This document shows, piece by piece, positions 1-8,476 of a DNA stretch of 64,000 nt. This stretch comes from Actinomadura sp. DC4. GTDB taxonomy: Bacteria > Actinomycetota > Actinomycetes > Streptosporangiales > Streptosporangiaceae. Position numbers and translations under genes: made by a program. The notes under the pieces are model-generated. The model was not told the DNA's origin and made no database searches. It saw only the letters and a program-made list of their open reading frames with translations. The stretch lies in assembly GCF_030406325.1 (NCBI RefSeq), contig NZ_JAUEQY010000026.1, positions 101,360 to 165,359 on the forward strand, written 5' to 3'. The first letter of the stretch is position 1; every line of letters begins with the position of its first letter.

Positions 1-383
1 CGCGCGCCGGTCTTCTGGGCGATGTAGGGCACGTCGTTGAAGTGGTCCCAGTGCGAGTGGGTCACCAGGACCGTCTCCGGCCGGCCGACGTGCCGGTCGA
101 CGGTGCCCGTGGCCACCGTCAGCTCGGTCGCCGGATCGAACGACCCGGTGAACATGCCGGTGTCGTACCGGCTGAGGTACGGGTCGACGAGCAGGGTCCG
201 CGACCCGATGTCGATCCTCCACCCCGCCGTCCCGAACCACTGGAACGTCGCGCTTGTGCTCTTGCCCCTCGCCTTGGGCGCCGCCTGCGCCTCACCGGTC
301 GACGACGCCGCGTACGCTCCCGCCACCGACACGACGGCCGTGCTCCGCAGGAAACGCCGCCGGTCGACTCGCTGTCCGGACAC
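1..383 (-). CDS. Tat-exported metallo-beta-lactamase-fold hydrolase, C-terminus outside window
   Basis: The first 127 codons are visible, from a GTG start preceded by a strong AAGGGGGAG ribosome site. The N-terminus has a twin-arginine signal (DRRRFLRS, then a hydrophobic alanine-rich stretch), so the protein is probably exported folded. After a short linker comes the start of a metallo-beta-lactamase fold: a strand with LLVDPYLS, then the metal-binding motif THSHWDHFND (HxHxDH). The spacing resembles UlaG-like lactonases and other L-ascorbate-6-phosphate-lactonase relatives more than true beta-lactamases. Substrate is unknown. The rest of the gene lies left of the window. Confidence 0.8.
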   Translation of the reverse strand, partial: MSGQRVDRRRFLRSTAVVSVAGAYAASSTGEAQAAPKARGKSTSATFQWFGTAGWRIDIGSRTLLVDPYLSRYDTGMFTGSFDPATELTVATGTVDRHVGRPETVLVTHSHWDHFNDVPYIAQKTGA

Positions 384-496
384 GCTGAATCTCCCCCTTG
401 TGATGGACGATCAGGCCGCATTCGACCATCGGGGCACCGGCCGCGTCCAAGATCACAGAGGCGTAAGGCGCATAGGCGTATGGATATGAGAGCAGG

Positions 497-1372
497 TCAT
501 CGCAGGGCCTCGACGGCGGCGCGGGCGGCCTCCCCCATCGCCAGATCCACGTCGATGCGGCGCGGGTCGAGCCGTTCGGCCCGCGCGAAGATCGCGATGG
601 CGTACCGGCGGCCGTCGGGGTACTCCGCGACCCCCGCCTCGTTGTGCAGGCCGGGCAGGGTGCCGGTCTTCGCGGCGACGCGCACCGCCGGCGGGAAGCC
701 GCTGGGGATACGGGTCCAGAAGACCTGGTGACTCATCAGCTCCCGGACCATGGCGCACGCCGCCTGCGGACCGGCCTCGTCGCGCCAGATGAGGCTCAGC
801 AGACGGGTGATGTCCCGCGGGGTGCTCGACGTGGTGCGTTCCGGGTCGAACACGCGCAACGCCCGTACGCGATCCTCCGGCAGGGTGGGGAAGATTCCGG
901 CGAACTCCGCCTCGGTCCGGGCACCGACGTCCGCGAACACCGACTCCAGGAGCTCCCGCGGCCCGCCGGTGACCCGGGTGCGCGTCAGGCCGAGCTCGCC
1001 CGCCAGCAACGGGAGGGTGTCCGGGCCGATACGGCGCATGAGCAGGTCGGCGGCCGTGTTGTCGCTGATCGACATCGTGAAGTACGCGAGGTCGCGGAGC
1101 GAGGCCTCGACGTCGTCGGCGCACCCCGCCATCCCCCAGCCGCCGAGCCGGTCCTCGGCCCGTACGAGGAGGCGCTCGGCCGGGTCGAGCTGACCCGCGG
1201 CGACCTGCCGGGCGAACTCCAGGACGAGAAGGATCTTGAACACCGACGCGAGGACGACCTGCCCGTCGGGGTCGAGGCCGACCTCCCGGCCGTCGTCGAC
1301 GTCGACCACGTGAAGCCCGGCGCTGACGCCCACCGAGGTGAACGTCCGGGCGATGAGATCCTCCGTCCGCAC
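497..1372 (-). CDS. Class A beta-lactamase-like serine hydrolase, no signal peptide
   Basis: A 291-residue protein with the three classical active-site boxes of the penicillin-binding/beta-lactamase fold: S43-V-F-K46, S103-D-N105 and a KTG box near residue 234. The omega-loop region (DPERTTSSTP) aligns with class A enzymes around the TTTP stretch but does not show the usual ExxLN with the deacylating glutamate. No signal peptide or Tat motif is visible, so it would act in the cytoplasm unless the start is wrong. It is divergent from a LysR gene with 54 bases between them, the same layout as AmpR with its beta-lactamase. Hydrolase of a beta-lactam or other amide/ester is likely; resistance activity is not assured. 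Confidence 0.75.
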   Translation of the reverse strand: MRTEDLIARTFTSVGVSAGLHVVDVDDGREVGLDPDGQVVLASVFKILLVLEFARQVAAGQLDPAERLLVRAEDRLGGWGMAGCADDVEASLRDLAYFTMSISDNTAADLLMRRIGPDTLPLLAGELGLTRTRVTGGPRELLESVFADVGARTEAEFAGIFPTLPEDRVRALRVFDPERTTSSTPRDITRLLSLIWRDEAGPQAACAMVRELMSHQVFWTRIPSGFPPAVRVAAKTGTLPGLHNEAGVAEYPDGRRYAIAIFARAERLDPRRIDVDLAMGEAARAAVEALR

Positions 1373-1401
1373 CCGGTCACGCTATCGGCCTCACGGCTCC
1401 C

Positions 1402-1417
1402 ATACGCGATCACGTAT
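1402..1417. promoter_or_regulatory. Inverted repeat between divergent hydrolase and LysR genes
   Basis: ATACG, six bases, CGTAT: a perfect inverted repeat in the 54-base divergent region. LysR proteins usually bind such dyads next to their own gene, so this is the obvious candidate site. Assignment is by position only. Confidence 0.5.
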
Positions 1418-1426
1418 CGTGTCGGC

Positions 1427-2383
1427 GTGGATCTTTCCCGTCATCTGCGGTACTTCGTCGTCACCGCCGAGGAGCTCCACTTCGGCCGGGCCGCGGAGAT
1501 CATCGGCATCGCCCAGCCACCGCTCAGCCAGTCGATCCAGCGGCTCGAGCGGGAGCTCGGCGTCGCGCTGTTCGACCGTTCCCGCCGCCAGGTCGCGCTG
1601 ACGACGGCGGGCCGCCTCCTCCTCGACGAGGCACGGGACCTGCTGGCCCGGGAGCAACGGCTGCGCCTGCTGATGCGGAAGGCCGCGGACGGCGCCCTCG
1701 GCACACTGCGCGCGGGCGTCCCGCCGGAGACGCCGGCGGTGTCGCTACAGGCGCTGTCCCGCCGGCTCGGCGAGGAGGTCCCCGAACTCGACGTCGACCT
1801 GCAGGAGCTGACGACGGCCGAGCAACTGCGCCTGCTCGCGTCGGGCCACCTGGACGTCGGCCTGGTGCACCATCCGGTGGAGGCGGCCGACCTGCGGTTC
1901 GGCCCGTCGGTCGACGTACCGCTGGGAGTCGTCCTGCCCCGTACGTCCCCGCTGGCGCGGCTTCGCGAGGTGGGGCTCGGCGACCTGGCCGGCCACGGCC
2001 TCATCCTGGCCCCGCGTACGACGGCACCCGGCTGGTACGACCACGTACTGGAGGTCTGCCGGGAACACGGCTTCACCCCATCTTTGCTGCGGCACGCTCG
2101 CAATCCGGAGTTCCTGCTCGGCCTGGTCCTCGGCGGCCACGGCGTCGCCTTCGAACAGGAGACCCTGGCCCGCAGGGAGCCGCGGGTGGCCTGGCGCGCC
2201 CTGACGGACGGCCCCCTGCTGAGAACCGTGTCGGCCGCCTGGCCCGCCGACATGACCCACCCGGCGGTCCTCCGGTTCGCGACGACGGCGGCGGAGGTCA
2301 TCGCCGGAGACCAGGCCCCGCCTCCGCCCGCCGCCCCGGTCGGCTCACGCCCGTGGTCGGTGGTCTACACGGCGGGCGGGTGA
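1427..2383 (+). CDS. LysR-family transcriptional regulator
   Basis: A 318-residue LysR regulator from a GTG start (MDLSRHLRYF). The N-terminal 60 residues form the winged helix with the family hallmark AEELHFGRAA..IAQPPLSQSI, followed by the linker helix and a periplasmic-binding-like effector domain (about residues 90 to 300). An open frame extends far upstream, but the LysR domain starts exactly here and the upstream part is antisense to the hydrolase gene. By position it should control the divergent beta-lactamase-like gene and itself. Effector unknown. Confidence 0.85.
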   Translation: MDLSRHLRYFVVTAEELHFGRAAEIIGIAQPPLSQSIQRLERELGVALFDRSRRQVALTTAGRLLLDEARDLLAREQRLRLLMRKAADGALGTLRAGVPPETPAVSLQALSRRLGEEVPELDVDLQELTTAEQLRLLASGHLDVGLVHHPVEAADLRFGPSVDVPLGVVLPRTSPLARLREVGLGDLAGHGLILAPRTTAPGWYDHVLEVCREHGFTPSLLRHARNPEFLLGLVLGGHGVAFEQETLARREPRVAWRALTDGPLLRTVSAAWPADMTHPAVLRFATTAAEVIAGDQAPPPPAAPVGSRPWSVVYTAGG

Positions 2384-2392
2384 GCCGGTCAG

Positions 2393-2415
2393 CCCTGAGA
2401 CACGGGGTCTCAGGG
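2393..2415. terminator. Bidirectional hairpin between convergent genes
   Basis: CCCTGAGAC and GTCTCAGGG arms (9 bp, loop of 5) lie between the end of the LysR gene and the end of the convergent secreted-protein gene. There is no T-run, as is usual in actinomycetes. Confidence 0.6.
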
Positions 2416-2432
2416 CCGTTCCTGCGGGTGGT

Positions 2433-3299
2433 TCAGCCGATGGTCACCACGGCGTGCATGCCGCCGAAGGCGTGCGGCAGACCCGACGTGGTGTCCGGGA
2501 TGTAGTCGAGCACCGCGTATGTGCCGTTCGGCAGCGTGTTGTCGACCACGGCGGCCCGGCCCGGCGTCTGAGTGCCGAAGTTCAGCACCGAGCCGCCGGT
2601 CACCGTCGGGTTCGTGCCGCCGGCGAACCAGGCGGTGAGGTCCGCGTCGGTCGTACCGGGCTGGACCTGTACGAGCTGCGCGAAGTGCAGCTCACCCGAG
2701 TTGTTGGAGATCCGCAGCGGACCGCGGTGCAGCTTGCCGCCGGGGCCGCTCACCACGAACTGATCGGGCTCCGTCATCGAGACCGACTGGTTGGCCGCCG
2801 GCAGCGTGGCGTGCGTCGTGCCGACCACCCGGAACGGCTGGGCCGTCGCCGCCGGGTTGTTGACCTGTGCCGCGTAGTAGGAGCCACCCGGCAGAACCGT
2901 CTTGTACGACACCTGCCCGACGGCGCTGAGACCGCCGTAGAAGGTGGTGTTGTCCACGAACCACCGCATCGCCGCCGCGGCCGTGGCGGCGTCGGCCTGC
3001 CAGTTGCCGGCCTCGGTGATCTTGACGTCCATCTGCGCGAGCGTCGCACCGTTCCGAAGCTGGAAGGTCTCGGGGTCGGCGGCGGTGTACGCGCTCGCGA
3101 TATTGACATTGACGAGCCCGGCGCGCAGCGTCGAACCCTGTTGAATCGCCACCTGCCCGGCGGAATCCTGGCTGACGCGCAGGGTGCCATCGGCCGATGC
3201 CGACGCGGGGGCCGCCGTAAAACCGAGCGTGGCGACGGTCACCATCGCCGCCAGAGCGCTCACGATCGTGGATCTCACAAAGGCTCCTCTCGAGGCCAT
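2433..3299 (-). CDS. Secreted protein of unknown function
   Basis: A 288-residue protein with a Sec signal peptide (hydrophobic core SALAAMVTVATLGFTAA, likely cleavage after ASA near residue 35). The mature part is rich in G, A, T and predicted beta strands, with an HAFGGMHAVV segment at the C-terminus; no family is recognised with confidence. The open frame continues upstream, but the ATG at 3299 directly precedes the signal peptide and has GAGG ahead of it, and the upstream extension overlaps another gene. It is monocistronic, convergent with the LysR gene. Confidence 0.7.
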   Translation of the reverse strand: MASRGAFVRSTIVSALAAMVTVATLGFTAAPASASADGTLRVSQDSAGQVAIQQGSTLRAGLVNVNIASAYTAADPETFQLRNGATLAQMDVKITEAGNWQADAATAAAAMRWFVDNTTFYGGLSAVGQVSYKTVLPGGSYYAAQVNNPAATAQPFRVVGTTHATLPAANQSVSMTEPDQFVVSGPGGKLHRGPLRISNNSGELHFAQLVQVQPGTTDADLTAWFAGGTNPTVTGGSVLNFGTQTPGRAAVVDNTLPNGTYAVLDYIPDTTSGLPHAFGGMHAVVTIG

Positions 3300-3459
3300 T
3301 TCTTGACCTCGCCGAAGATGTCCAGGCGCCGTTGGGCCGCCATCGCCTGAATCATGGTGCACACAGGCGTGCCTCCGGTTGTGGATCAAGAAAATCGCCG
3401 ACGGCGCCTGGCCTCCTGGACGCTCCGCCGCCCGGCGCGGCGCCGCCGTACCGCCCGCG

Positions 3460-3909
3460 TCAGGACATCGGCTCGACCCATTGGGAGCGCCAGGCGGGCG
3501 CGTCGAACGGGTCCGCGAAGTACTGCGTCTCGTGGACGACCTTCCCGTCGCGGAACTCCATGATGCTGGTGGTGAAAGCCGGTTTCCCGTCGTAGTCGAT
3601 GACATATTCGGTAATCCACAGGTCCCCACCGCCGAGAATCCTCCGAATGGTGAACCGCAGCCTGGCGGGATGGTTCGAACGCAGCGCCTGCAGGTTGCCG
3701 CGGCCACGGATACGCTCGCCCGACTGGGGATAATCGACCAACACGTCGTCGTGATAGATCTCGTGCTCGACGTCCTGATCCCCTGAGGCGGACGCCGCCC
3801 AGTGACGGTCCAGCGCAGCCCGGATCTCCTGGTCTCCCACCACGTCATCTCCGATCGCCCGGCCGTCGGGCGAACCGCCGCCCCTGCTGATCACCTTAAC
3901 CATCGCCAT
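3460..3909 (-). CDS. SnoaL-like NTF2-fold protein
   Basis: About 149 residues. The core (EIRAALDRHWAASASGD, then YHDDVLVDYPQSGERI, GRGNLQALRS, and FRDGKVVHETQYFADPF) is typical of SnoaL/NTF2-like small alpha+beta barrel proteins, which act as isomerases, cyclases or ligand-binding proteins. The family usually starts near residue 20 of this model, so a GTG start at 3843 (preceded by GGAG) is an equally good choice; ATG at 3909 is given as the longest reasonable form. Function cannot be stated more closely. Confidence 0.65.
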   Translation of the reverse strand: MAMVKVISRGGGSPDGRAIGDDVVGDQEIRAALDRHWAASASGDQDVEHEIYHDDVLVDYPQSGERIRGRGNLQALRSNHPARLRFTIRRILGGGDLWITEYVIDYDGKPAFTTSIMEFRDGKVVHETQYFADPFDAPAWRSQWVEPMS

Positions 3910-3948
3910 AGGATCAGAGATCTCCGTGCCAGTACCGGGAACCGTGTC

Positions 3949-4206
3949 ATGACCAGTGGGACCAAGTACCTTCTCACCAGCGACGACACCGGGGATGTCC
4001 GGGCACACGTCCAGGAGGCCGTCGGTCTGCTCAGCTCTGATGGAGACGGCGAACGGCGGGTCCGCCTGCTGGGATGCGCCCTTCAGGCCGGACTGCTGAC
4101 CTGCCTCGACCACATCGGCGGCACGAGAGCACGGGCAGGCAACGCCGACCTCACGCTTCTCGCTCCCTCCGGAGCGGAGATCGGCGGCTACTTCGTCGCC
4201 GATTGA
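3949..4206 (+). CDS. Small hypothetical protein
   Basis: An 85-residue frame starting MTSGTKYLLT with GGGAA about eight bases before the ATG. It has no signal peptide or membrane segment and no recognised domain. It lies divergent from the SnoaL gene and 55 bases before a barstar-like gene on the same strand. Codon third positions look GC-biased as in real genes here, but the protein is short and the call rests on that and on the ribosome site. Confidence 0.4.
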   Translation: MTSGTKYLLTSDDTGDVRAHVQEAVGLLSSDGDGERRVRLLGCALQAGLLTCLDHIGGTRARAGNADLTLLAPSGAEIGGYFVAD

Positions 4207-4261
4207 GGGTAGAAGAGGCCTCGGTGCGCGGGTCAGGCCTGGTCGATCTGACCGTACGCCT

Positions 4262-4588
4262 GTGGTGCGACGATCTGCTCCCCTCTGCACCACCACGCCT
4301 CCCCGTCGCGGCCCCGATGATCCGCCCGGCGCCGAATACGAGCTCGACGGGCGCGACGTGGTGGACGAGGACAGCTTCTACTGCGCCCTCGGTGAGGCCG
4401 TGAACGGTCCGGGCGGCTGTTTCGGCTGGAACCTCGACGCACTCGCCGACTGCCTACGTGGCGGCTGGGGGGCGAGACCCCCGTTCACCCTGTACTGGCG
4501 TCAGCCTCACAATGCCCGGCCGGCCCTCGCCTCCGTCAGCGCCCCGCTTCTGGAGGTTCTCCGCGAAGGCGGCGTGAGCGTGCGCTGA
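4262..4588 (+). CDS. Barstar-family protein (ribonuclease inhibitor fold)
   Basis: A 108-residue protein whose middle matches barstar: YELDGRDVVDEDSFYCALGE, then VNGPGGCFGWNLDALADCL. In the known family this surface binds and blocks a barnase-type RNase. The N-terminal 25 residues are poorly conserved, so the GTG start at 4262 is uncertain. No barnase-like nuclease is seen beside it; the 85-residue upstream gene does not resemble one. Orphan barstar homologues are common in actinomycetes and may have other partners. Confidence 0.75.
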   Translation: MVRRSAPLCTTTPPRRGPDDPPGAEYELDGRDVVDEDSFYCALGEAVNGPGGCFGWNLDALADCLRGGWGARPPFTLYWRQPHNARPALASVSAPLLEVLREGGVSVR

Positions 4589-4628
4589 GGTCCACCACCG
4601 GAAACAGACCCCCGGCGTACCGCACGGG

Positions 4629-4644
4629 TCAACCGATCGGTTGA
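4629..4644. promoter_or_regulatory. 16-bp perfect palindrome upstream of exporter operon
   Basis: TCAACCGATCGGTTGA is self-complementary over its whole length and lies about 105 bases before the ABC ATPase start. It looks like a TetR-type operator. No TetR gene is adjacent, so the binding protein is unknown. Confidence 0.5.
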
Positions 4645-4749
4645 TCGGCTCGGCCGTACGGCCCAGCCGGGGTCTCAGTCCGCGGGCCGCGGGATTTCGC
4701 CGGGCGGTCGATACCGCGTACGGGCGGGTTTCGGAAGGCTCAGTGGTAC

Positions 4750-5694
4750 ATGACCGCGACGGACGGGAACCCCATGCCGGCAATGATCGAGGTGCAGAAC
4801 CTGCACAAACGCTACGGAGAGACCGTGGCGGTGGACGATGTCTCCTTCACCGTCCAGGAGGGGGAGATCTTCGGGATCCTCGGCCCCAACGGCGCGGGCA
4901 AGACCACGACGGTGGAGTGCGTCGAGGGGCTGCGAAGGCCCGACCGGGGTGAGATCAGTGTGCTCGGGCTCGACCCGCAGCGGGACCACGCCGCGCTGAC
5001 GCAGAGCCTCGGTGTGCAGCTCCAGGACGGCGAGCTGCCCGACCGGCTGAAGGTCGGTGAGGCGCTCGAGCTCTACAGCTCCTTCTACGAGGCACCGGCG
5101 GACTGGCGCGGGCTGATGGAACAGCTCGGGCTCGGAGGCAAGCGCTCGACCAGGTACGGGAAGCTGTCCGGCGGCCAGAAACAGCGGCTCTCGATCGCGC
5201 TGGCGCTGGTCGGGAACCCGCGGGTGGCGGTGCTCGACGAGCTGACCACCGGCCTGGACCCGCAGGCCAGGCGCGACACCTGGCAGCTGATCGAGGACGT
5301 GCGCGAACGCGGCGTCACGATCGTGCTCGTCACCCACTTCATGGAGGAGGCCGAGCGGCTGTGTGACCGGATCGCGCTGATCGACACGGGCCGTGTCGTC
5401 GTGGTGGACACCCCGGCAGGGCTGACCGAGCGTGTCCAGACCGAACAGCGGATCCGGTTCCGGCCGTCCGTGCCGTTCGACGACACGCTGCTGACCGGCC
5501 TGCCCGACGTGACCAGCGTCGTCCACCGGGGCGAGGTCGTGGTGGTCACGGGCAACGACAACGCGCTGAACGCCGTCACCTCCGTGCTGGCGCGCAACAA
5601 CGTCGTGGCGCAGCAGCTCCGCGTCGAGCAGGCGAGCCTGGAGGACGCCTTCGTCGCGTTGACCGGCCGGCACACCGAGCAGAGCCAGAACTGA
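4750..5694 (+). CDS. ABC transporter ATP-binding protein (drug-export type)
   Basis: A 314-residue ATPase of the DrrA/CcmA type. Visible motifs: Walker A GPNGAGKTT near residue 45, signature LSGGQKQR near 138, Walker B VAVLDE and switch histidine in LVTHFMEEA. The residue after the Walker B glutamate is L where most relatives have P. The C-terminal third is the extension found in antibiotic exporters. It is the first gene of a tight run with the permease, a sensor kinase and a response regulator, so export is probably switched on by the kinase pair. Confidence 0.9.
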   Translation: MTATDGNPMPAMIEVQNLHKRYGETVAVDDVSFTVQEGEIFGILGPNGAGKTTTVECVEGLRRPDRGEISVLGLDPQRDHAALTQSLGVQLQDGELPDRLKVGEALELYSSFYEAPADWRGLMEQLGLGGKRSTRYGKLSGGQKQRLSIALALVGNPRVAVLDELTTGLDPQARRDTWQLIEDVRERGVTIVLVTHFMEEAERLCDRIALIDTGRVVVVDTPAGLTERVQTEQRIRFRPSVPFDDTLLTGLPDVTSVVHRGEVVVVTGNDNALNAVTSVLARNNVVAQQLRVEQASLEDAFVALTGRHTEQSQN

Positions 5695-5708
5695 AAGTGG
5701 GAGTCATC

Positions 5709-6488
5709 ATGTCCGTCACCACCGCAGCACCGCCGGCCGCAGCGTCGCGGTCCGGGCTCGGGCGGCTCACCGTCACCGAGCTGAAACTGTTCGTCCGCGA
5801 ACGGGTCGGGCCCATCTGGGGCGTCGGTTTCCCGATGCTGCTGCTGATCATCTTCGGCAGCATCCACTCCTTCAAGGAGCCGCAGAAGGACTTCGGCGGC
5901 GCCACGACGCTCGACATCTACGTGCCCGTCCTCATCGCGTTCACGATCGCGATCCTCGCGCTCAGCGCGCTGCCGATGGTGCTGGCCGGCTACCGGGAGA
6001 AGGGCATCCTGCGCCGGCTCCAGACGACGCCGATGGGCCCGGTCCGGCTGCTCACCGCCCAGCTCGCGGTCAACTTCGCCGTCACCGTGGTCACGGTGGT
6101 CGCGATCCTCGTGGTGGCCAGGCTCGCGTACGGCGTGGGCCTGCCGAAGCAGCCTGTGGGGTTCGTCGTCGCCGCGCTCCTCGCCGCCGCCGCGCTCATG
6201 GCCGTCGGCCTGTTCGTCGCAGCGACGGCCGGGGGCGGGCGCACCGCCCAGGCGATCGGTACGATCCTGTTCTTCCCGATGATGTTCTTCGCCGGCCTGT
6301 GGGTGCCCATCGCCCAGATGCCCGACATTCTGCGCCACATCAGTCACGGCACCCCGCTCGGCCCGGCGGTGCAGGCGTTGCAGCGGGCGTCCGAGGGGCA
6401 CTGGCCGCACCCGCAGCAGCTGCTGGTCATGGCGGCGTACGCGGTGGTGTTCGGGCTGACCAGCGCTAAGTTGTTCCGCTGGGAGTAG
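5709..6488 (+). CDS. ABC-2 type transporter permease
   Basis: A 259-residue integral membrane protein with about six hydrophobic segments, starting at ATG 5709 after a GTGGGAG ribosome site, only 14 bases from the ATPase gene. The ABC-2 family hallmark (long amphipathic loop with GYREKGILRRL and the conserved C-terminal membrane bundle around FFPMMFFAGLW) is clear. It pairs with the upstream ATPase to form an exporter of the drug/antibiotic class. Substrate unknown. Confidence 0.9.
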   Translation: MSVTTAAPPAAASRSGLGRLTVTELKLFVRERVGPIWGVGFPMLLLIIFGSIHSFKEPQKDFGGATTLDIYVPVLIAFTIAILALSALPMVLAGYREKGILRRLQTTPMGPVRLLTAQLAVNFAVTVVTVVAILVVARLAYGVGLPKQPVGFVVAALLAAAALMAVGLFVAATAGGGRTAQAIGTILFFPMMFFAGLWVPIAQMPDILRHISHGTPLGPAVQALQRASEGHWPHPQQLLVMAAYAVVFGLTSAKLFRWE

Positions 6489-6509
6489 GTTGCGGCGGGA
6501 AGGACTCAG

Positions 6510-7781
6510 ATGAACGATCCGATGCCGCGCACCAGACGGGATCCGTTCGGCGGGCGGCTGCTTCCGATCGTGTCCGTCGGGCCGTACGTCCTGCTGGCGG
6601 TCCTGACCGTCATCACGGTGCCGATCAGGCGGTCCAGCGGTGATCCCTACGTCGTCGACCTCGCGCTGTGCGCGCTGACGGCGGCATGGATGCTGTGGAT
6701 GTTCACGCTGCATCCGGCCTGGCACGACCGGCCGCGGGTCATGGCGCTGTTCGTGACCGTACTGATCGTGCTCATGGCGGTCCTGGTGAGCAGGGATCCC
6801 TGGTTCGGGCTCTTCACGCCCGCCGGCTACATCTACTCCTTCCGGCTCCTGTCGTGGCCTTCGGAGCTGGCCGCCATCAGCGGGGTGTCGATCGTGGCGG
6901 GCACCGCACAGGCGACCGACGTCCCCAAGACGAACGTCTACGGCGTCCTCGCCTACCTCGCGATCGTCGCCGTGAACGTCGTTCCCTTCTGCGGTGTCGC
7001 CTGGCTCGGCCGCAAGGGCCAGGAGCACGACGATCTCCGTGAGCAGGCCCTCGCGGAGGTGAGCGAGGCGAACCGCAGGCTCGAGGCGAGCATGGCCGAG
7101 AACGCCGGTCTGCAGCAGCAGCTGCTGACCCAGGCGAGGGAGGCCGGGGTCTCCGACGAGCGGCAGCGGATGGCCCGCGAGATCCACGACACGCTGGCGC
7201 AGGGGCTCACCGGGATCGTCACCCAGTTGCAGGCGGCCGAGCAGTCCGCCGACGATCAGGCGCTGTGGCACCGGCACGTCCAGGCGGCGACCCGGCTGGC
7301 CAGGGAGAGCCTGTCGGAGGCCCGGCGTTCGGTCCACGCGCTGCGGCCCGAGGCGCTGGAGACCGTACGGCTGGGCGAGGCGCTGGCCGGCGTCGCCGAA
7401 CGCTGGTCGGCGCTGCACGGCACCGGGGTCCAGGTCATCACGACCGGTACGGCACGGCCGATGCCGCCGGCGGTGGACGTCGCGCTGCTCCGTACGGCCC
7501 AGGAGGCACTCGCGAACGTCGCCAAGCACGCGCGGGCCACCAAGGTCGGGCTGACACTGTCTTATATGGAGAACGAGGTCGCGTTGGACGTACGTGACGA
7601 CGGCAGGGGCTTCGAACCGGCCCGGCTCGGCGAACACCCGGACGCGCGGGACGGCGGGTTCGGCCTGGTCGCGATGCGGCAGCGCGTCGAGAGCCTGTCC
7701 GGGACACTCCAGGTCGAATCCGAACCCGGCGCCGGTACGGCCATCTCGGCCTGCATCCCGGCCGCGGGAGCCGGCGCATGA
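6510..7781 (+). CDS. Sensor histidine kinase (NarL/DesK type)
   Basis: A 423-residue kinase. Residues 1 to about 170 hold several membrane segments, followed by a coiled coil, a HisKA_3 dimerisation domain with the phospho-acceptor H226 (RMAREIHDTLAQG) and a GHKL ATPase domain with N-box QEALANVAKHA and G-boxes DDGRGF and GFGLVAMRQR. Its stop overlaps the start of the response regulator by four bases (ATGA). Sitting directly after an ABC exporter, it probably senses the exporter's substrate or membrane stress, like BceS- or LiaS-type systems. Confidence 0.9.
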   Translation: MNDPMPRTRRDPFGGRLLPIVSVGPYVLLAVLTVITVPIRRSSGDPYVVDLALCALTAAWMLWMFTLHPAWHDRPRVMALFVTVLIVLMAVLVSRDPWFGLFTPAGYIYSFRLLSWPSELAAISGVSIVAGTAQATDVPKTNVYGVLAYLAIVAVNVVPFCGVAWLGRKGQEHDDLREQALAEVSEANRRLEASMAENAGLQQQLLTQAREAGVSDERQRMAREIHDTLAQGLTGIVTQLQAAEQSADDQALWHRHVQAATRLARESLSEARRSVHALRPEALETVRLGEALAGVAERWSALHGTGVQVITTGTARPMPPAVDVALLRTAQEALANVAKHARATKVGLTLSYMENEVALDVRDDGRGFEPARLGEHPDARDGGFGLVAMRQRVESLSGTLQVESEPGAGTAISACIPAAGAGA

Positions 7782-8431
7782 CCGGCACCCCGATCAGGCT
7801 GCTGATCGCGGACGACCACCCCGTGGTCAGGGACGGCCTGAGCGGCATGTTCGCCCGCGACCCGGGCTTCGAGGTACTCGGCGAGGCCGGCGACGGCGCC
7901 GAGGCGATCCGCCTCGCCCGGGCGCTACGGCCGGACGTGATCCTCATGGACCTGCGGATGCCGGGCATGGACGGCCTGACCGCGATCACCGAACTGACCC
8001 GGCAGAGCATCACCGCGCGCGTACTCGTGCTGACCACGTACGACACCGACAGCTACGTCCTGCCGGCGATCGAGGCGGGCGCCACCGGCTACCTGCTGAA
8101 GGACGCCCCGCGAGACGAACTGCTGCGTGCGGTACGCGCGGCGGCCCTGGGCCAGGCCGTGCTCTCGCCGTCGGTGGCGACCCGGCTGATGACCCGCGTC
8201 CGCGAACCGGAGACCAAGCCGCTGAGCCGGCGGGAGCTCGAGGTGTTGTCGCTGGTCGCGGCCGGAACGACGAACCGGGACGCGGCGGCCAGGCTGCTCA
8301 TCGGCGAGGCCACGGTCAAGACCCACCTGCTGAACATCTACGTGAAGCTGGGCGTCAGCGACCGCGCCGCGGCGGTCGCCGAGGCGTACAACCGCGGCCT
8401 GCTCACCCCGCCCGAACCGGAAGATCCCTGA
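7778..8431 (+). CDS. NarL/FixJ-family response regulator
   Basis: A 217-residue regulator, translationally coupled to the kinase. The receiver domain has the acidic pair DD near residue 12, phospho-acceptor D58 (ILMDLRMPGMDG), T/S and K switch residues, and the C-terminal LuxR-type helix-turn-helix (LSRRELEVLSLVAAG through EATVKTHLLNIYVKLG). It should control the exporter operon. Confidence 0.92.
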   Translation: MTGTPIRLLIADDHPVVRDGLSGMFARDPGFEVLGEAGDGAEAIRLARALRPDVILMDLRMPGMDGLTAITELTRQSITARVLVLTTYDTDSYVLPAIEAGATGYLLKDAPRDELLRAVRAAALGQAVLSPSVATRLMTRVREPETKPLSRRELEVLSLVAAGTTNRDAAARLLIGEATVKTHLLNIYVKLGVSDRAAAVAEAYNRGLLTPPEPEDP

Positions 8432-8476
8432 CGCCGGCTCGCTGAAAGGCCGGTCGCCCCTGGCAAAATCGGCCGG

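Noticed and set aside
5085..7637. 850-codon minus-strand frame opposite the ABC/kinase genes
   Set aside because: It is the mirror of real genes in high-GC DNA; the product is rich in R, D, H and Q with no domain, and the opposite strand has full motif sets.
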